DNA of 32,375 nt from Bacillus sp. (in: firmicutes) (GTDB taxonomy: Bacteria; Bacillota; Bacilli; Bacillales; Cytobacillaceae): positions 1-32,375 of the forward strand of contig JAPSHL010000015.1 of the NCBI GenBank assembly GCA_031179905.1. Direction: 5' to 3'. A program made the position numbers and the translations under genes. Below the pieces are notes generated by a model that saw only the letters and a program-made list of their open reading frames with translations, was not told the DNA's origin and searched no databases. Shown piece by piece: positions 15,020 through 22,611 of the stretch; position 1 is the first letter of the stretch, and the number at the start of each line of letters is the position of its first letter.

Positions 15020-16390
15020 TTGAAAGAGATATACAGCATCCATGAGGAAAAACTAGAAGCAATCCTCCATTCTTTACAAAATGAAAACTTAAAAATATTC
15101 AGAGAAGATTTTTTAGATTTGCATCCTTATGATCAAGCTTCATTTTTTAAGGAATTGGAGAAAGAAGACCAAGAGCGTGTCTTTCATTTTCTAGCGCCTG
15201 AAGAGATTGCAGAATTATTTGAGCATCTTGAGATGGAGGACCGTGACTATCAGGAACTGTTTGCAAGGCTTCTGCCTTCTTATGTGGCCGATATATTCAC
15301 ACATATGTCAACAGATGACGCAGCAGATATTCTAAACGCTCTTGAGAAGAAGCAGGCTATAGGTTATATAGCCCTTATGCCGCTTGAAGCTGCAAGCAAT
15401 GTCAAGGCATTAATGGATTATGAGGAAGAAACCGCAGGGAGCATCATGACACTTGAATATGTCAGCCTGTATTCTCATATGACTGTCTCAAGCGCAATGT
15501 CCTTGCTTAAAGCAGAAGCTCCCAATGCGGAAACAATTTATTATGTTTATGTGGTGGATGAACAAAAGCATCTTGTTGGTGTAGTCTCCTTAAGGAGCTT
15601 AATCGTAAGTGATGATAACACCCTTATAGCTGAAATTATGAATGACAGTGTTTATTCTGTGTCTGTCAGCAGGTCACGGGAGTATGCAGCGAGAAAAATG
15701 CGGGATTATGATTTTCTTGCTTTGCCAGTTGTCGATTTTAAACAAAGGCTGATTGGTATTATCACAATCGATGACATTGTTGACGTATTGGAGGAGGAAG
15801 CTTCTGATGATTATTCCAAGCTTGCTGCCGTATCGAATATGGATACGGTCGACCAGCATCCTGTTACAGCTGCCAAAAAAAGATTGCCATGGCTAATTAT
15901 TCTGCTGTTTCTAGGAATGTTTACAGCAAGCTTAATCGGCAGGTTTGAGGAGACGTTGAACAAGGTTTCCATCCTGGCTGTTTTCATCCCCCTTATTGCA
16001 GGAATGGCTGGAAACACAGGGACACAGGCATTGGCAGTTGCAGTGCGGGGCATTGCGACAGGTGAATTGGAGAAGGAAAACAAGTTCAAGCTGATAATGC
16101 GCGAAGCGGGAACAGGACTAATAACAGGCGGAGTCTGTGGAATACTTGTAACATTGGTCGTTTATATTTGGAAAGGCAATTTCTATTTAGGACTGTTAGT
16201 AGGTGCGTCAATATTAGGAACACTCATTGTAGCGACGATTGCAGGTTCTATAATCCCTATATTGATGAATAAATTAAAAATTGATCCTGCAGTTGCATCT
16301 GGTCCATTTATTACAACATTAAATGATATTATCAGCATCCTGATTTATTTTGGGATGGCGACGATGTTTATGGGATTTTTGACTAGTTAA
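15020..16390 (+). CDS. mgtE: Magnesium transporter MgtE
   Basis: A 456-residue Mg2+ channel. The cytoplasmic N domain (about 1-130) has the helical repeats DLHPYDQASFF and LPSYVADIFTHMSTDDAADIL. Two CBS domains (about 135-260) follow, then an acidic connecting helix (VDVLEEEASDDYSK) that senses Mg2+. Five membrane helices (about 285-456) include AGMAGNTGTQALAV, the pore-lining signature. TTG at 15020 has AAAGGAG six bases upstream. The yjbQ start lies 44 bases downstream and there is no terminator between, so the two cation transporters are probably cotranscribed. Confidence 0.95.
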   Translation: MKEIYSIHEEKLEAILHSLQNENLKIFREDFLDLHPYDQASFFKELEKEDQERVFHFLAPEEIAELFEHLEMEDRDYQELFARLLPSYVADIFTHMSTDDAADILNALEKKQAIGYIALMPLEAASNVKALMDYEEETAGSIMTLEYVSLYSHMTVSSAMSLLKAEAPNAETIYYVYVVDEQKHLVGVVSLRSLIVSDDNTLIAEIMNDSVYSVSVSRSREYAARKMRDYDFLALPVVDFKQRLIGIITIDDIVDVLEEEASDDYSKLAAVSNMDTVDQHPVTAAKKRLPWLIILLFLGMFTASLIGRFEETLNKVSILAVFIPLIAGMAGNTGTQALAVAVRGIATGELEKENKFKLIMREAGTGLITGGVCGILVTLVVYIWKGNFYLGLLVGASILGTLIVATIAGSIIPILMNKLKIDPAVASGPFITTLNDIISILIYFGMATMFMGFLTS

Positions 16391-16434
16391 ATTCGTTTGT
16401 AAAAGAAAAAGGTAATTAGCAAGGAGGAAATGAA

Positions 16435-18282
16435 ATGGAACACGGCGCTTCTGTAATGTCATTAATGATTGTTATAATCGTGGCATTGCTGACACCGATT
16501 ATTTTGCACCGCCTGAAGCTGAATGTCATTCCTGTTGTGGTTGCAGAAATCATCATGGGTTTAATTATTGGTAAAAGCGGATTTAATATTGTTGAGCAGG
16601 ATACTTGGCTTGAGACATTATCCACATTAGGGTTTATTTTTCTAATGTTTTTAAGCGGACTGGAGATAGATTTTAAGTCCTTTTCCAGCAATAAAAAAAG
16701 GGAAGTATTGCCGAACGGGAGGCTAGAACCAAAGCCGTTTTCAACAGCCTTCATCATTTTTGCCGCTATTTTTGCTTTATCGGTTATTTTGAGCTATCTA
16801 TTTGTGCTCGCAGGCTTTGTGGACAGTATTTTCTTGATGACTATTATTATCTCTACTATTTCTCTTGGAGTGGTCGTCCCAACATTAAAAGAAGCAAAGA
16901 TCATGAAAACGGCAATAGGGCAAATCATTCTGCTTGTAGCAGTTATTGCTGATCTAGCGACAATGATATTGCTTGCCGTATTTGCTTCCATTAATGAAAG
17001 CGGAGGTAACACATGGCTGTTATTAATCCTATTTGCAGCAGGGGTGCTGTTATATTTTGCAGGCATACGCTTTAAAAACAAAAATACTGCAGATTCCATG
17101 TCTAGAGGAACTGTTCAAATAGGCACAAGGGCAGTGTTTGCATTAATCATTTTCTTAGTAGCGCTGTCTGAAACAGTCGGTGCAGAAAATATTCTTGGTG
17201 CTTTTTTGGCAGGGGTGCTCGTGTCACTCTTGTCACCGAATGAAGAGCTTGTACATCAATTAGATTCTTTTGGATATGGGTTCTTAATTCCGATATTTTT
17301 CGTGATGATTGGTGTTGACATGGATTTATGGTCGCTATTTACAGATCCGATGCTCCTTTTGTTTATACCGCTCCTATTGCTTGCATTGTTAGTAAGCAAG
17401 ATGCTGCCTATTTATTATTTGAAAAGGTGGTATGATAACAGGACAATAGTGTCATCAGGATTTTTACTTACATCAACATTGTCACTAGTGATTGCGGCCG
17501 CAGCGATAGGAGAAAGAATGAATATTATAACCTCGCAGATGAGCGGGATATTCATTCTCGTAGCAATCATCTCCTGTATTATCACACCAATCGTTTTCAA
17601 AAAGCTCTTCCCTAAAGAAACAGCAGGGGAAAGGGCAGTAAATATTTCTATCATTGGTGTAAATCAGATAACAATGCAGCTATACCAAGAGTTGAAGTCC
17701 CCTTATTATCAAGTGAAATTCTATCATAAAAAACAAGAAAAACATGATCTTCAAATTGCAGATTCTTTGTTTGAGATAACAGAATTGGACAATTATACCG
17801 AAGAAGTATTAATGGATACAAACATATCGGCATCTGACATAGTAGTAGTTTCTACTGGTGACAGCAGCGATAATGAAAGAATGAGCCTCTTATTAAAGAA
17901 GACAGGGATTGATAGGGTTATTTGCAGGATGGAAGACCTCGATAAAGAAGCCTATTTGCAAAGTGAAGGAATTGAAGTGTTTTCATCTTTTACATCAACT
18001 AAAGCACTGCTTAAGGCGATGATACAATCTCCAAGCATTCTGGCATTGTTAGGGAATAACGAGACATCTTTACATGAAATAACAATTAAGAACAAAGGAT
18101 TTGAAGGAATGACATTAAGAAAGTTCCCGTTCACTGGCGATGTTATTTTTGTTCGTATCTTTAGGGGAAGAGATTCGGTTATTCCTCATGGAGACACGGA
18201 GCTTCAATTGCATGATCATTTAATCGTTACGGGATCAGAGGAATATGTTAGGGAACTGAAGAGAAATTTAGAGCGTGTTTAG
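16435..18282 (+). CDS. yjbQ: CPA2-type cation:proton antiporter YjbQ
   Basis: A 615-residue monovalent cation:proton antiporter of the KefB/CPA2 type. The first 390 residues hold about a dozen membrane spans with typical segments: AEIIMGLIIGKSGF, FIFLMFLSGLEIDF and LGAFLAGVLVSLL. The C-terminal cytoplasmic part (about 400-615) has an RCK/TrkA-N-like domain and a TrkA-C domain (ITIKNKGFEGMTLRKF to HDHLIVTGSEEYVREL). The RCK glycine motif GxGxxG is replaced by IIGVNQIT, so NAD(H) binding may be lost. K+ or Na+ specificity cannot be told. ATG 16435 has AAGGAGG upstream. It matches B. subtilis YjbQ in place and length. Confidence 0.9.
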   Translation: MEHGASVMSLMIVIIVALLTPIILHRLKLNVIPVVVAEIIMGLIIGKSGFNIVEQDTWLETLSTLGFIFLMFLSGLEIDFKSFSSNKKREVLPNGRLEPKPFSTAFIIFAAIFALSVILSYLFVLAGFVDSIFLMTIIISTISLGVVVPTLKEAKIMKTAIGQIILLVAVIADLATMILLAVFASINESGGNTWLLLILFAAGVLLYFAGIRFKNKNTADSMSRGTVQIGTRAVFALIIFLVALSETVGAENILGAFLAGVLVSLLSPNEELVHQLDSFGYGFLIPIFFVMIGVDMDLWSLFTDPMLLLFIPLLLLALLVSKMLPIYYLKRWYDNRTIVSSGFLLTSTLSLVIAAAAIGERMNIITSQMSGIFILVAIISCIITPIVFKKLFPKETAGERAVNISIIGVNQITMQLYQELKSPYYQVKFYHKKQEKHDLQIADSLFEITELDNYTEEVLMDTNISASDIVVVSTGDSSDNERMSLLLKKTGIDRVICRMEDLDKEAYLQSEGIEVFSSFTSTKALLKAMIQSPSILALLGNNETSLHEITIKNKGFEGMTLRKFPFTGDVIFVRIFRGRDSVIPHGDTELQLHDHLIVTGSEEYVRELKRNLERV

Positions 18283-18287
18283 TAAAC

Positions 18288-18338
18288 GTTACAGTGGAAA
18301 ATAAACAAAATGACTACTGTAACAGTGCTTTTCTTTTT
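18288..18338 (+). terminator. Possible terminator of yjbQ
   Basis: GTTACAGT (18288-18295) and ACTGTAAC (18316-18323) form a perfect 8-bp stem with a 20-base loop. The pyrimidine run CTTTTCTTTTT begins five bases later. The long loop and offset T-run keep confidence modest. Confidence 0.4.
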
Positions 18339-18355
18339 GAAGATAGTATAGTAAA

Positions 18356-18374
18356 ATTAGTACTAGGTACTAAT
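18356..18374. promoter_or_regulatory. FapR operator of fabI
   Basis: ATTAGTACTAGGTACTAAT is a near-perfect palindrome matching the FapR box (TTAGTACCTRNTACTAA type). It overlaps the end of a TAAAAT -10 candidate (18352-18357) and lies 31 bases before the fabI start. FapR represses fatty acid synthesis genes and is released by malonyl-CoA. Confidence 0.88.
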
Positions 18375-18404
18375 AACTTGTGATATATATTAGGAGGATA
18401 AAAT

Positions 18405-19178
18405 ATGAGCTTTTCATTAAAGGGCAAAACCTATGTTGTAATGGGTGTAGCGAACAAAAGAAGCATTGCATGGGGGATTGCTACATCTCTTCATAATGCA
18501 GGTGCTCGTCTAGTGTTCACATATGCTGGAGAAAGACTGGAAAAGAGTGTTCGTGATCTTGTTGCTACACTTGAAGCAAGTGACAGCATTGTCTTGCCAT
18601 GTGATGTTACGAATGACCAGGATATCGCACAATGCTTCCAAACGATTAAAAACGAAGTTGGCACAATTCATGGAATCGCTCATTGTATCGCTTTTGCAAA
18701 CAAGGAAGAATTGCAAGGAGATTATATGAATACAACAAGAGAAGGCTTCTTGCTTGCGCATAATATCAGCTCTTATTCTTTGACAGCGGTAGCGAAGGAA
18801 GCAAAAGGCTTGATGACTGAAGGCGGAAGCATTGTTACATTAACATACCTTGGCGGAGAACGTGCAATCAGAAACTATAATGTAATGGGTGTTGCAAAAG
18901 CTTCCCTTGATGCAAGTGTCCGTTATTTAGCATCTGATTTAGGTAAGGACGGCATCCGTGTTAACTCTATTTCAGCTGGTCCTATCCGCACACTTTCTGC
19001 AAAAGGTATCAGTGACTTTAACTCCATTCTGAAAGAGATTGAAGAGCGTTCACCGCTAAGAAGAACAACAACTCCTGATGAAGTGGGAGATACAGCTGTA
19101 TTCCTGTTCAGCGATATGGCAAGAGGTATTACAGGCGAAAACATCCACGTTGATTCAGGCTTCCATATTATTTCTTAA
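18405..19178 (+). CDS. fabI: Enoyl-[acyl-carrier-protein] reductase FabI
   Basis: A 257-residue SDR-family enzyme that performs the last reduction of each fatty acid elongation cycle using NAD(P)H. The cofactor segment GVANKRSIAWGIA (14-26), the catalytic Tyr158 and Lys165 (Y-x6-K in YNVMGVAK), and ISAGPIRTLSAKGI are all intact; Tyr148 in TYLGG is the additional conserved Tyr. It is the target class of triclosan-type inhibitors. ATG 18405 follows AGGAGG. It has its own promoter region with a FapR box, and a hairpin terminator at 19213-19250, so it looks monocistronic. Confidence 0.98.
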   Translation: MSFSLKGKTYVVMGVANKRSIAWGIATSLHNAGARLVFTYAGERLEKSVRDLVATLEASDSIVLPCDVTNDQDIAQCFQTIKNEVGTIHGIAHCIAFANKEELQGDYMNTTREGFLLAHNISSYSLTAVAKEAKGLMTEGGSIVTLTYLGGERAIRNYNVMGVAKASLDASVRYLASDLGKDGIRVNSISAGPIRTLSAKGISDFNSILKEIEERSPLRRTTTPDEVGDTAVFLFSDMARGITGENIHVDSGFHIIS

Positions 19179-19212
19179 GATTAAAAGTATAACCAGCTTA
19201 GGCTGATTGTAA

Positions 19213-19250
19213 AAAGCGCTGCTCTTAGTTTGGCAGTGCTTATTTATTTT
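19213..19250 (+). terminator. Terminator of fabI
   Basis: AAGCGCTGC (19214-19222) pairs with GCAGTGCTT (19233-19241) with one G-T wobble. TATTTATTTT follows. Confidence 0.75.
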
Positions 19251-19322
19251 ATAAAATTGGCCCGTGGCTATATGAATATCCTTTTTTTGAGAGAAATACA
19301 TTAAAACTAAAGCTCCTTTATT

Positions 19323-19351
19323 AACATTAAAGCATGCCCCAGCATACATTA
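19323..19351 (+). promoter_or_regulatory. sigmaK-type promoter of cotO
   Basis: AACA (19323-19326), 16 bases, CATACATTA (19343-19351). This fits the mother-cell sigmaK consensus mACm-N16-CATANNNTA at every defined position. It gives a leader of about 65 nt to cotO. Confidence 0.68.
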
Positions 19352-19423
19352 AGATGAAGTAGGCAAAGCGACCTGCTGTCTATTTTTGTATTCCTATATG
19401 TATTAGGAGGTGACTTTAACTTT

Positions 19424-19936
19424 ATGAGGAAAAAAACGGCAAGAAAAGCTTCCCCTCTCTTGTTTCAGCATACGGCCCCTCCAGCTGAAAACATGCAAAG
19501 CACATTCTCTGCTAAAAAAGAGCAATCACGTAGGCGAAGAGAGGAAATGGATAAAGCTGCTTTGGCTAAAAGAGCAAAGCAAACCGATAAGGATAGTAAT
19601 ATCGGGATGATTGAGTCCCCAGCGGCTGTTCGGGATCAAATACATGACTACAATTTAGAGCAGGCGGAAAAACAAGAAAGCCAAGTTCGACAACCAGCCT
19701 TCCGAAGGCTGAAAAGCTTCAGGGAGATGGGGATAGAGGAAAGGCTGACATATCTTTTTAACTTTCCAAAACAGCTGCCTCCTGTTGCGTGTATCCTGAC
19801 GGTTGAAGAGAATCAGCAAATTAGAGGGTTTATAATTGGCAAAGATGATAAGGCAGTTATGGTAAAGTTGATGGATGGTGAGGAAATCTCGCTTTTTACT
19901 AAGAAAATTACAGAGGTTAGAATGGTCGGTATTTAA
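19424..19936 (+). CDS. cotO: Spore coat protein CotO
   Basis: A 170-residue protein with a basic, low-complexity N-terminal half (many Lys/Arg/Gln) and a more ordered C-terminal half from RRLKSFREMGIEERLTYL onward, where the short beta-rich segment CILTVEENQQIRGFIIGKDDKAVMVKL resembles CotO-family C-termini. CotO (YjbX) is needed for the outer coat in B. subtilis, and in the B. cereus group for coat and exosporium assembly. ATG 19424 has AGGAGGTGAC upstream, spaced 11 bases. A sigmaK-like promoter and a clean terminator bracket the gene. Position next to a CotY/Z gene supports the call. Confidence 0.85.
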   Translation: MRKKTARKASPLLFQHTAPPAENMQSTFSAKKEQSRRRREEMDKAALAKRAKQTDKDSNIGMIESPAAVRDQIHDYNLEQAEKQESQVRQPAFRRLKSFREMGIEERLTYLFNFPKQLPPVACILTVEENQQIRGFIIGKDDKAVMVKLMDGEEISLFTKKITEVRMVGI

Positions 19937-19956
19937 GACATTCCGGCTTGAAATGG

Positions 19957-19988
19957 AAAACGCACTGCTAAAAGTGCGTTTTTTTTTG
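19957..19988 (+). terminator. Terminator of cotO
   Basis: AAACGCACT (19958-19966) and AGTGCGTTT (19973-19981) form a perfect stem with a 6-base loop, followed by a long T-run. Confidence 0.9.
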
Positions 19989-20137
19989 CGCATATGTAGC
20001 TTTAGTCTAGAAAGGCAGTTTGCTGATGAGGGCTGGAAATGACTGAATGAAGAAGATACAGCATCTTCTCATCAGTAATAATAGAGAGCCAGCAGCAAGT
20101 GGAATTTGTGTGGGATGGTTAATTTATGGAAAACTTT

Positions 20138-20181
20138 ATATAAAAAAATAAACAACCAGCCATTATAAAATGACTGGTTGA
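20138..20181 (-). terminator. Terminator of cotY
   Basis: CAACCAGCCATT (20153-20164) and AATGACTGGTTG (20169-20180) pair with one mismatch around a tetraloop. On the minus strand TTTATTTTTTTATA follows. Confidence 0.82.
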
Positions 20182-20202
20182 AGGGTGAAAATTACGCTTA
20201 TA

Positions 20203-20700
20203 TTAATCACAGATGTCTAAATCAACGTCAGCAATGCATTGTACGGCACAGAAGCATTTCAAGTCAACTGTAATGCAGTCGCTTGTGCGACGGAATCCAT
20301 CCAATTCACAGATCTTACCAAGGTCAATGCCCTTAGGTCCTGTGATATCAAGTGTTTCTCTGCCAGAGTGAGTGTTAGTAACTGGTGCAAGCACTCTCAA
20401 TACTGCACAGCAGTTGTCGAACACTTCTTCTACGCGGAAGAAGATGGATACACATGCACAATCATCTCCTCTAAAGAAAGCATGGAAAGGTGATCCGTCA
20501 GCTGTTTTTAATACAAATACACGAGTATCTGCTTTACTGCGTTTTGTTGGGGAAACAAGTGAACCTAGCGGCTCAGAAAAGCAGTTTGTTTCGCATTCGC
20601 AGTTGTCTTCTGCACTATCTTGAATATCTTTAATGGCGCGAACCACTTCGCAAACACAGCTAGAAGTACCGAAAACATCATCTTTTTTTCCACAACCCAT
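20203..20700 (-). CDS. cotY: CotY/CotZ-family spore coat protein
   Basis: A 165-residue Cys-rich coat protein. Cysteines cluster at the N-terminus (MGCGK, SSCVCEVV, NCECETNCF), in the centre (DDCACVSIFFRVEEVFDNCCAVLRVL) and at the end (TSDCITVDLKCFCAVQCIADVDLDIC), the pattern of CotY/CotZ, which crosslink the outer crust. The frame stays open to 20811, but ATG 20700 has a strong AAGGAGG and starts MGCGK, like CotY. Which paralogue it equals is uncertain; B. subtilis has cotZYXWV here, while this window has one such gene. A sigmaK-like promoter lies at 20748-20776. It is convergent with cotO. Confidence 0.9.
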   Translation of the reverse strand: MGCGKKDDVFGTSSCVCEVVRAIKDIQDSAEDNCECETNCFSEPLGSLVSPTKRSKADTRVFVLKTADGSPFHAFFRGDDCACVSIFFRVEEVFDNCCAVLRVLAPVTNTHSGRETLDITGPKGIDLGKICELDGFRRTSDCITVDLKCFCAVQCIADVDLDICD

Positions 20701-20747
20701 AATTGATTTCCTCCTTGTTTGTTTCTTTCTTTGTGATACTACACTAC

Positions 20748-20776
20748 TAACATATTGCCAAAGGTCGTCATGGGTT
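20748..20776 (-). promoter_or_regulatory. sigmaK-type promoter of cotY
   Basis: On the minus strand AACC (complement 20773-20776), 16 bases, AATATGTTA (complement 20748-20756). It matches mACm-N16-CATANNNTA except for the first base of the -10. Confidence 0.55.
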
Positions 20777-20857
20777 ACGGACAAACGCCTTTTTTCTTGA
20801 AATTTAGGCATATGCCCTAATTTTTGGCTTTGTTTAGATGGCTGTCACAGAAATAGG

Positions 20858-20886
20858 CACTTAAAGACTGCTTTCTTCATATTAGT
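20858..20886 (+). promoter_or_regulatory. Possible sigmaK-like promoter of yjcA
   Basis: CACT (20858-20861), 16 bases, CATATTAGT (20878-20886). The spacing and CATA are right, but the last -35 base and the final TA of the -10 do not match, so this is weak. Confidence 0.3.
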
Positions 20887-20922
20887 GTGTATAAGGAGAG
20901 AAATAAAAGGAGGATAATTAAT

Positions 20923-21282
20923 GTGAATATAGAATGGATGGAGCTGCTGCTTTTAGTGTTAGCCACATTTCGCCTGACAAGATTATTGGTGTTTGACCGC
21001 ATAACAGAATTCCTTCGCAAGTTAGTACTTGATGAAACTCTTGAAAAAAATGAAGATGGTGAAGATGAGATATATTATGTTCCAAAGTCCGGAAAGGTTA
21101 GGGGATTTTTAGGGGAATTGATCAGCTGTTATTGGTGTACAGGGGTATGGTCAACTGCTTTCCTTGTGTTTTTGTATTATTTCCTTCCAGCAGTTTGTGC
21201 ACCAATTGTGCTTATACTTGCCATTGCCGGGGCTGCTTCTATAATGGAGACAATCGTGCAGAATTTAATTGATAATCATTAA
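20923..21282 (+). CDS. yjcA: DUF1360 sporulation protein YjcA
   Basis: A 119-residue membrane protein of the DUF1360 family. The opening segment LLLLVLATFRLTRLLVFDRI is hydrophobic, a charged loop with DGEDEIYYVP follows, then CYWCTGVWSTAFLVFLYYF and a final hydrophobic helix. The CYWCTGVW motif is the hallmark of the family, whose B. subtilis member YjcA is a sporulation gene next to the cot cluster; its function is unknown. The frame is open from GTG 20887, but GTG 20923 has AAAGGAGG nine bases before it, and I use that. Confidence 0.87.
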   Translation: MNIEWMELLLLVLATFRLTRLLVFDRITEFLRKLVLDETLEKNEDGEDEIYYVPKSGKVRGFLGELISCYWCTGVWSTAFLVFLYYFLPAVCAPIVLILAIAGAASIMETIVQNLIDNH

Positions 21283-21312
21283 AAATCGGTATCTATATCT
21301 AGGCTAGATATT

Positions 21313-21342
21313 CACACAGAGAGAATATCTACTCATACAATA
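21313..21342 (+). promoter_or_regulatory. sigmaK-type promoter of the 35-aa gene
   Basis: CACA (21313-21316), 17 bases, CATACAATA (21334-21342), a full match to CATANNNTA. It overlaps a TAGATATTC/GAATATCTA inverted repeat and is followed by a TAGACAT/ATGTCTA hairpin (21346-21365) in the presumed leader. Confidence 0.5.
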
Positions 21343-21388
21343 TGGTAGACATATTTTGATGTCTATACTCGAACGGGAGGGCTTGTTA

Positions 21389-21496
21389 ATGAAAAAACCG
21401 GCAAAAAAAGAAGAAGCACCAGCTGCTATTTCCCGGAAAAAAAAGGTGAAAAAGAAAGGCTGCGGCTGTGGGAAAAAGATTAAGACAAATAGCTGA
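21389..21496 (+). CDS. Small Lys-rich protein with CGCG motif (35 aa), unknown
   Basis: ATG 21389 to TGA 21494-21496, preceded by GGGAGGG. The 35-residue product is about one third Lys and carries KKKGCGCGKK near the C-terminus, two Cys separated by a Gly. I do not recognise a named family. The sigmaK-like promoter just upstream, its own terminator at 21505-21536, and neighbours that are all sporulation genes suggest a spore coat or mother-cell mini-protein. The CGC pair could bind metal or crosslink by disulfides; that is inference. Too small to be certain, but promoter, ribosome site and terminator together favour a real gene. Confidence 0.6.
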   Translation: MKKPAKKEEAPAAISRKKKVKKKGCGCGKKIKTNS

Positions 21497-21504
21497 AGAT
21501 AAAA

Positions 21505-21536
21505 AAGAAGAGCGGAATTGCCGTTCTTTTTTTGTT
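21505..21536 (+). terminator. Terminator after the 35-aa gene
   Basis: GAGCGG (21510-21515) pairs with CCGTTC (21521-21526) with one G-T wobble; flanking A and T runs lengthen the stem and form the T tract. Confidence 0.8.
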
Positions 21537-21647
21537 CTTACAAAAATTGGGGCTTTGAATTTCTTATTTTTTTTCATAAAAACCAACAGAAACGAAAAAA
21601 ATAAACCAAGGAAAAACCATATATCTTTTACATAGGAAGGGACAAAT

Positions 21648-22124
21648 ATGACAAATCACAAACGTATTTTTGTTTTACTTATTTTAATGCTCATGGTGCT
21701 GGCCGGATGTGAAGAATCATCTCCTTCTAGCAGGAGTGCTTTATTTACGAAGGTAGATCCAGCTCCGTTGACAATCACTAAAAATCCAGACCAGCTTGAG
21801 CAAATACTAGTGGAGCAGGTAAAAGATGAAGCAAGCTCAGTTAAATCCATCTATGATGTAGCGGTCATAAAGGGAAAGAAGGAAATTTTAGTTGCTTATA
21901 AAGTGAAGCATATGTCCAGGTTCCGAATGAAAGGCATTGAAAGTGATCTGAACAAAATATTGAGTGATAAGTTTCCAGATCATACATTCACTGTTTCAAG
22001 TGACTATAAAATATTTCTTGAAGCAATAAGGCTCAGGGATAAAATGAAAAATACTGACTACAGTGAAAAGAAAGCGGACAAACGGCTTAAGGAAATAATT
22101 AGTCTCACCAATGAACTAACATAA
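21648..22124 (+). CDS. YhcN/YlaJ-family sporulation lipoprotein
   Basis: A 158-residue lipoprotein. A basic start (MTNHKRIF), a hydrophobic core and the lipobox LAGC put the lipidated Cys at about residue 21. The mature part has conserved-looking strands (SVKSIYDVAVIKGKKEILVAYKVKH) and a charged helical end, in line with the YhcN/YlaJ sporulation and germination family. It lies 13 bases before spoVAC and is most likely the first gene of that operon. In several Bacilli a lipoprotein of this family accompanies accessory spoVA operons linked to spore heat resistance. The family call is moderate to good. Confidence 0.75.
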   Translation: MTNHKRIFVLLILMLMVLAGCEESSPSSRSALFTKVDPAPLTITKNPDQLEQILVEQVKDEASSVKSIYDVAVIKGKKEILVAYKVKHMSRFRMKGIESDLNKILSDKFPDHTFTVSSDYKIFLEAIRLRDKMKNTDYSEKKADKRLKEIISLTNELT

Positions 22125-22137
22125 GGAGAAGGTAATC

Positions 22138-22611
22138 ATGGCGAAGAAAAAAAAGACTCCACAGCAAAAACAGTATGAACAATTAGAAAAAAAATATGAA
22201 ACAAAAAGACCAGTTGTAAAGAACTGTATAAAAGCTTTTTTTGTAGGAGGCTTTATTTGTATGCTCGGACAGTTACTTTCTTTTTTGTATATTTACTTTT
22301 TTCCTTTTACAGAGCAAACTTCCGGAAATCCAACAAGTGCAACCATAATATTTCTGTCCATGCTTCTGACAGGCTTCGGCATTTATGATCGGCTTGGCCA
22401 ATTTGCGGGTGCAGGCAGTGCAGTGCCGGTGTCAGGGTTCGGAAACAGCATCATTTCTGCTGCGATTGAGCATCGTACAGAAGGGTTTGTATTAGGGGTT
22501 GGAGGTAATATTTTTAAATTAGCAGGCTCCGTTATTTTATTTGGTGTCTTTGCTGCTTTTGTTGTTGCATTGATTAAAACGATTATTTTAATGGCTAGGG
22601 GGGTTATGTAA
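22138..22611 (+). CDS. spoVAC: Stage V sporulation protein AC
   Basis: A 157-residue inner-spore-membrane protein. The N-terminus is basic and soluble (KKKKTPQQKQYEQLEKKYE); membrane spans follow, with GGFICMLGQLL, GFGIYDRLGQFAGAGSAVPVSGFGNSI and a hydrophobic C-terminus, all diagnostic of SpoVAC. It is part of the channel that moves Ca-dipicolinate during spore formation and germination; SpoVAC is reported to be mechanosensitive. Its TAA abuts the spoVAD start with no gap. Confidence 0.96.
   Translation: MAKKKKTPQQKQYEQLEKKYETKRPVVKNCIKAFFVGGFICMLGQLLSFLYIYFFPFTEQTSGNPTSATIIFLSMLLTGFGIYDRLGQFAGAGSAVPVSGFGNSIISAAIEHRTEGFVLGVGGNIFKLAGSVILFGVFAAFVVALIKTIILMARGVM

Noticed and set aside
19155..19349. 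64-codon minus-strand frame between fabI and cotO
   Set aside because: No ribosome site. It overlaps the fabI end and terminator and most of the cotO promoter region, and shows no protein-like pattern.
20701..20811. 37-codon N-terminal extension of the CotY/Z protein
   Set aside because: The extension has no Cys, covers the sigmaK-like promoter, and lies upstream of a strong AAGGAGG site and the family start MGCGK.
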